This document shows positions 63,384 to 64,000 of a stretch of DNA of 64,000 nucleotides, in pieces. The number at the start of each line of letters is the position of its first letter. The first letter of the stretch is position 1. Made by a program: the position numbers and the translations under genes. The notes below the pieces were generated by a model. It did not search any database. It was not told the DNA's origin and was given only the letters and a program-made list of their open reading frames with translations. Source of the stretch: Psychroserpens sp. SPM9 (GTDB taxonomy: Bacteria; Bacteroidota; Bacteroidia; Flavobacteriales; Flavobacteriaceae); contig NZ_JANZNR010000001.1 of the NCBI RefSeq assembly GCF_025153525.1, forward strand, positions 744,001-808,000, in the 5' to 3' direction.

Positions 63384-63400
63384 GTTTTCATTATAACAAA

Positions 63401-64000
63401 TTATTTTTTAATAATCATTCTGGTAAAAATAAACTTTCCATTGATCGAAATTCTGGCAAAATAGATTCCTGGACTAATTTTTTTTAAAGATATTACCTTC
63501 TTGTCTTTAACATTTTTCAACAATTTACCAGTAATATCATAAATACTAACCTGATATTTTTGTTCTGAATTTTGATTATCAATATTTATAAATTCACCTG
63601 CTGGATTTGGGTATAATACTATATTGTTATCTCGAAAAGGGTTTTCAACACTCAAAACATCTCCGCATGAACTATCAGACAAAATTTCCTCTTCATTTGG
63701 ATTGTAAGCATTTCCATTTATAATCAACTGACCTGTTATCCCCTCATTTTCAATCAACTTATATAGACCACAAAAGTTAGATAAAGAACTATTGTTCTCG
63801 ATTATTACATCTCCTCCTACATGAGTTAAGTTTTCGAGACCACTCAAATTTGTCAATTCTGTACTTCTAATCACTAAATTACCGTCAATAGATAGAATTG
63901 TTTCCAGACCATCTATATTAAAAAAATTATTATTCTGACTACTAGTTGCTCTATCCTCCTCTGGACATTCTCCTATAAGCAAATTGAGAAAAATGCTTGT
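63401..64000 (-). CDS. T9SS type A cargo protein with receptor-L-like repeats, 5'-truncated
   Basis: The frame is open to the end of the window (TSIFLN precedes the TTG at 63982), so this is the C-terminal part of a larger gene. Repeats such as LETILSIDGNLVIRSTELTN and LENLTHVGGDVIIENNSSLS resemble receptor L/leucine-rich-like domains. The end is a type A sorting domain: NIVLYPNPAGEFINIDNQ, ITGKLLKNV, ISPGIYFARI and a basic terminus. It is a surface or secreted protein. Confidence 0.8.
   Translation of the reverse strand, partial: TSIFLNLLIGECPEEDRATSSQNNNFFNIDGLETILSIDGNLVIRSTELTNLSGLENLTHVGGDVIIENNSSLSNFCGLYKLIENEGITGQLIINGNAYNPNEEEILSDSSCGDVLSVENPFRDNNIVLYPNPAGEFINIDNQNSEQKYQVSIYDITGKLLKNVKDKKVISLKKISPGIYFARISINGKFIFTRMIIKK

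Noticed and set aside
47539-64000. Second copy of the tRNA-Asn 3' end as an att site inside the window
   Set aside because: I scanned by eye for the CCAAGAGGAGGAG-type end to the right of the tRNA and saw no convincing copy; the far end may lie outside the window or the core may be very short.
1-64000. CRISPR arrays, rRNA operons, riboswitches
   Set aside because: No regularly spaced repeat array, no rRNA-like sequence and no recognisable riboswitch core seen on either strand.

Overview
The window is AT-rich DNA from a member of the Bacteroidota, most likely a marine or soil Flavobacteriaceae. Evidence: T9SS type A C-terminal sorting domains on secreted proteins, promoters of the TTG-N19-TAnnTTTG type, two tRNA genes without an encoded CCA, an SDR-type threonine dehydrogenase, and an overall gene set typical of that family. 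No species can be named from the sequence alone.

Layout. (1) 1-5.1 kb is accessory DNA: a 5'-truncated gene, a ComEC-like metallo-hydrolase, a tailless SSB, a NYN-domain protein with a small partner, an IS1595/ISXO2-type transposase and a winged-helix protein, ending at a tRNA (probably Cys). (2) About 5.6-47.5 kb is chromosomal backbone: a zinc-protease-like lipoprotein, a CBS protein, SDR enzymes, PepO-like M13 peptidase, a sigma factor/anti-sigma-like/TPR-CHAT operon (16.4-20.9 kb), T9SS cargo, an AraC regulator, a PlsC-like acyltransferase, a bacilliredoxin, a TerB-DnaJ protein, an SF1 helicase with a DksA-like partner, and a second sigma-factor operon with a TonB-C protein. A metal-homeostasis block follows (34.6-43.2 kb): a DtxR-type regulator, outer-membrane-type protein, binding protein, ATPase and two permeases with extra C-terminal domains, then feoA-feoB and a FeoB-associated Cys-rich peptide. 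The backbone ends with SCO, M1 peptidase, rseP and tRNA-Asn. (3) 47.6 kb to about 63 kb is a mosaic genomic island starting at the 3' end of tRNA-Asn. It has a serine recombinase whose last codons lie inside the tRNA, two similar XRE regulators each divergent from a recombinase-type gene, a decayed tyrosine-recombinase remnant, a chimeric tyrosine-recombinase gene, a KAP NTPase, a toxin-antitoxin pair, an HNH protein and membrane proteins. (4) The right edge carries a membrane protein and a truncated T9SS cargo gene; it is unclear whether these are backbone.

The most interesting locus is a minus-strand five-gene operon at 60143-56002: DncV-like CD-NTase, a stand-alone E2-like protein, a small membrane protein, a nucleoside-deaminase-family protein with a lipoprotein signal peptide, and a TIR-STING effector. 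This reads as a CBASS anti-phage system of the short type II (E2 only) form. The combination of a DncV-like cyclase with a STING receptor, and the tightly packed lipoprotein deaminase, are unusual in my knowledge and deserve testing. An HNH-nuclease-like gene runs convergently against the operon.

Regulatory reading: a 16-bp palindrome just downstream of the DtxR-gene promoter has a 13/16 match in the feoA promoter, suggesting one metal-responsive regulator for both loci. The two XRE/recombinase divergent promoters share a 24-nt motif (21/24).
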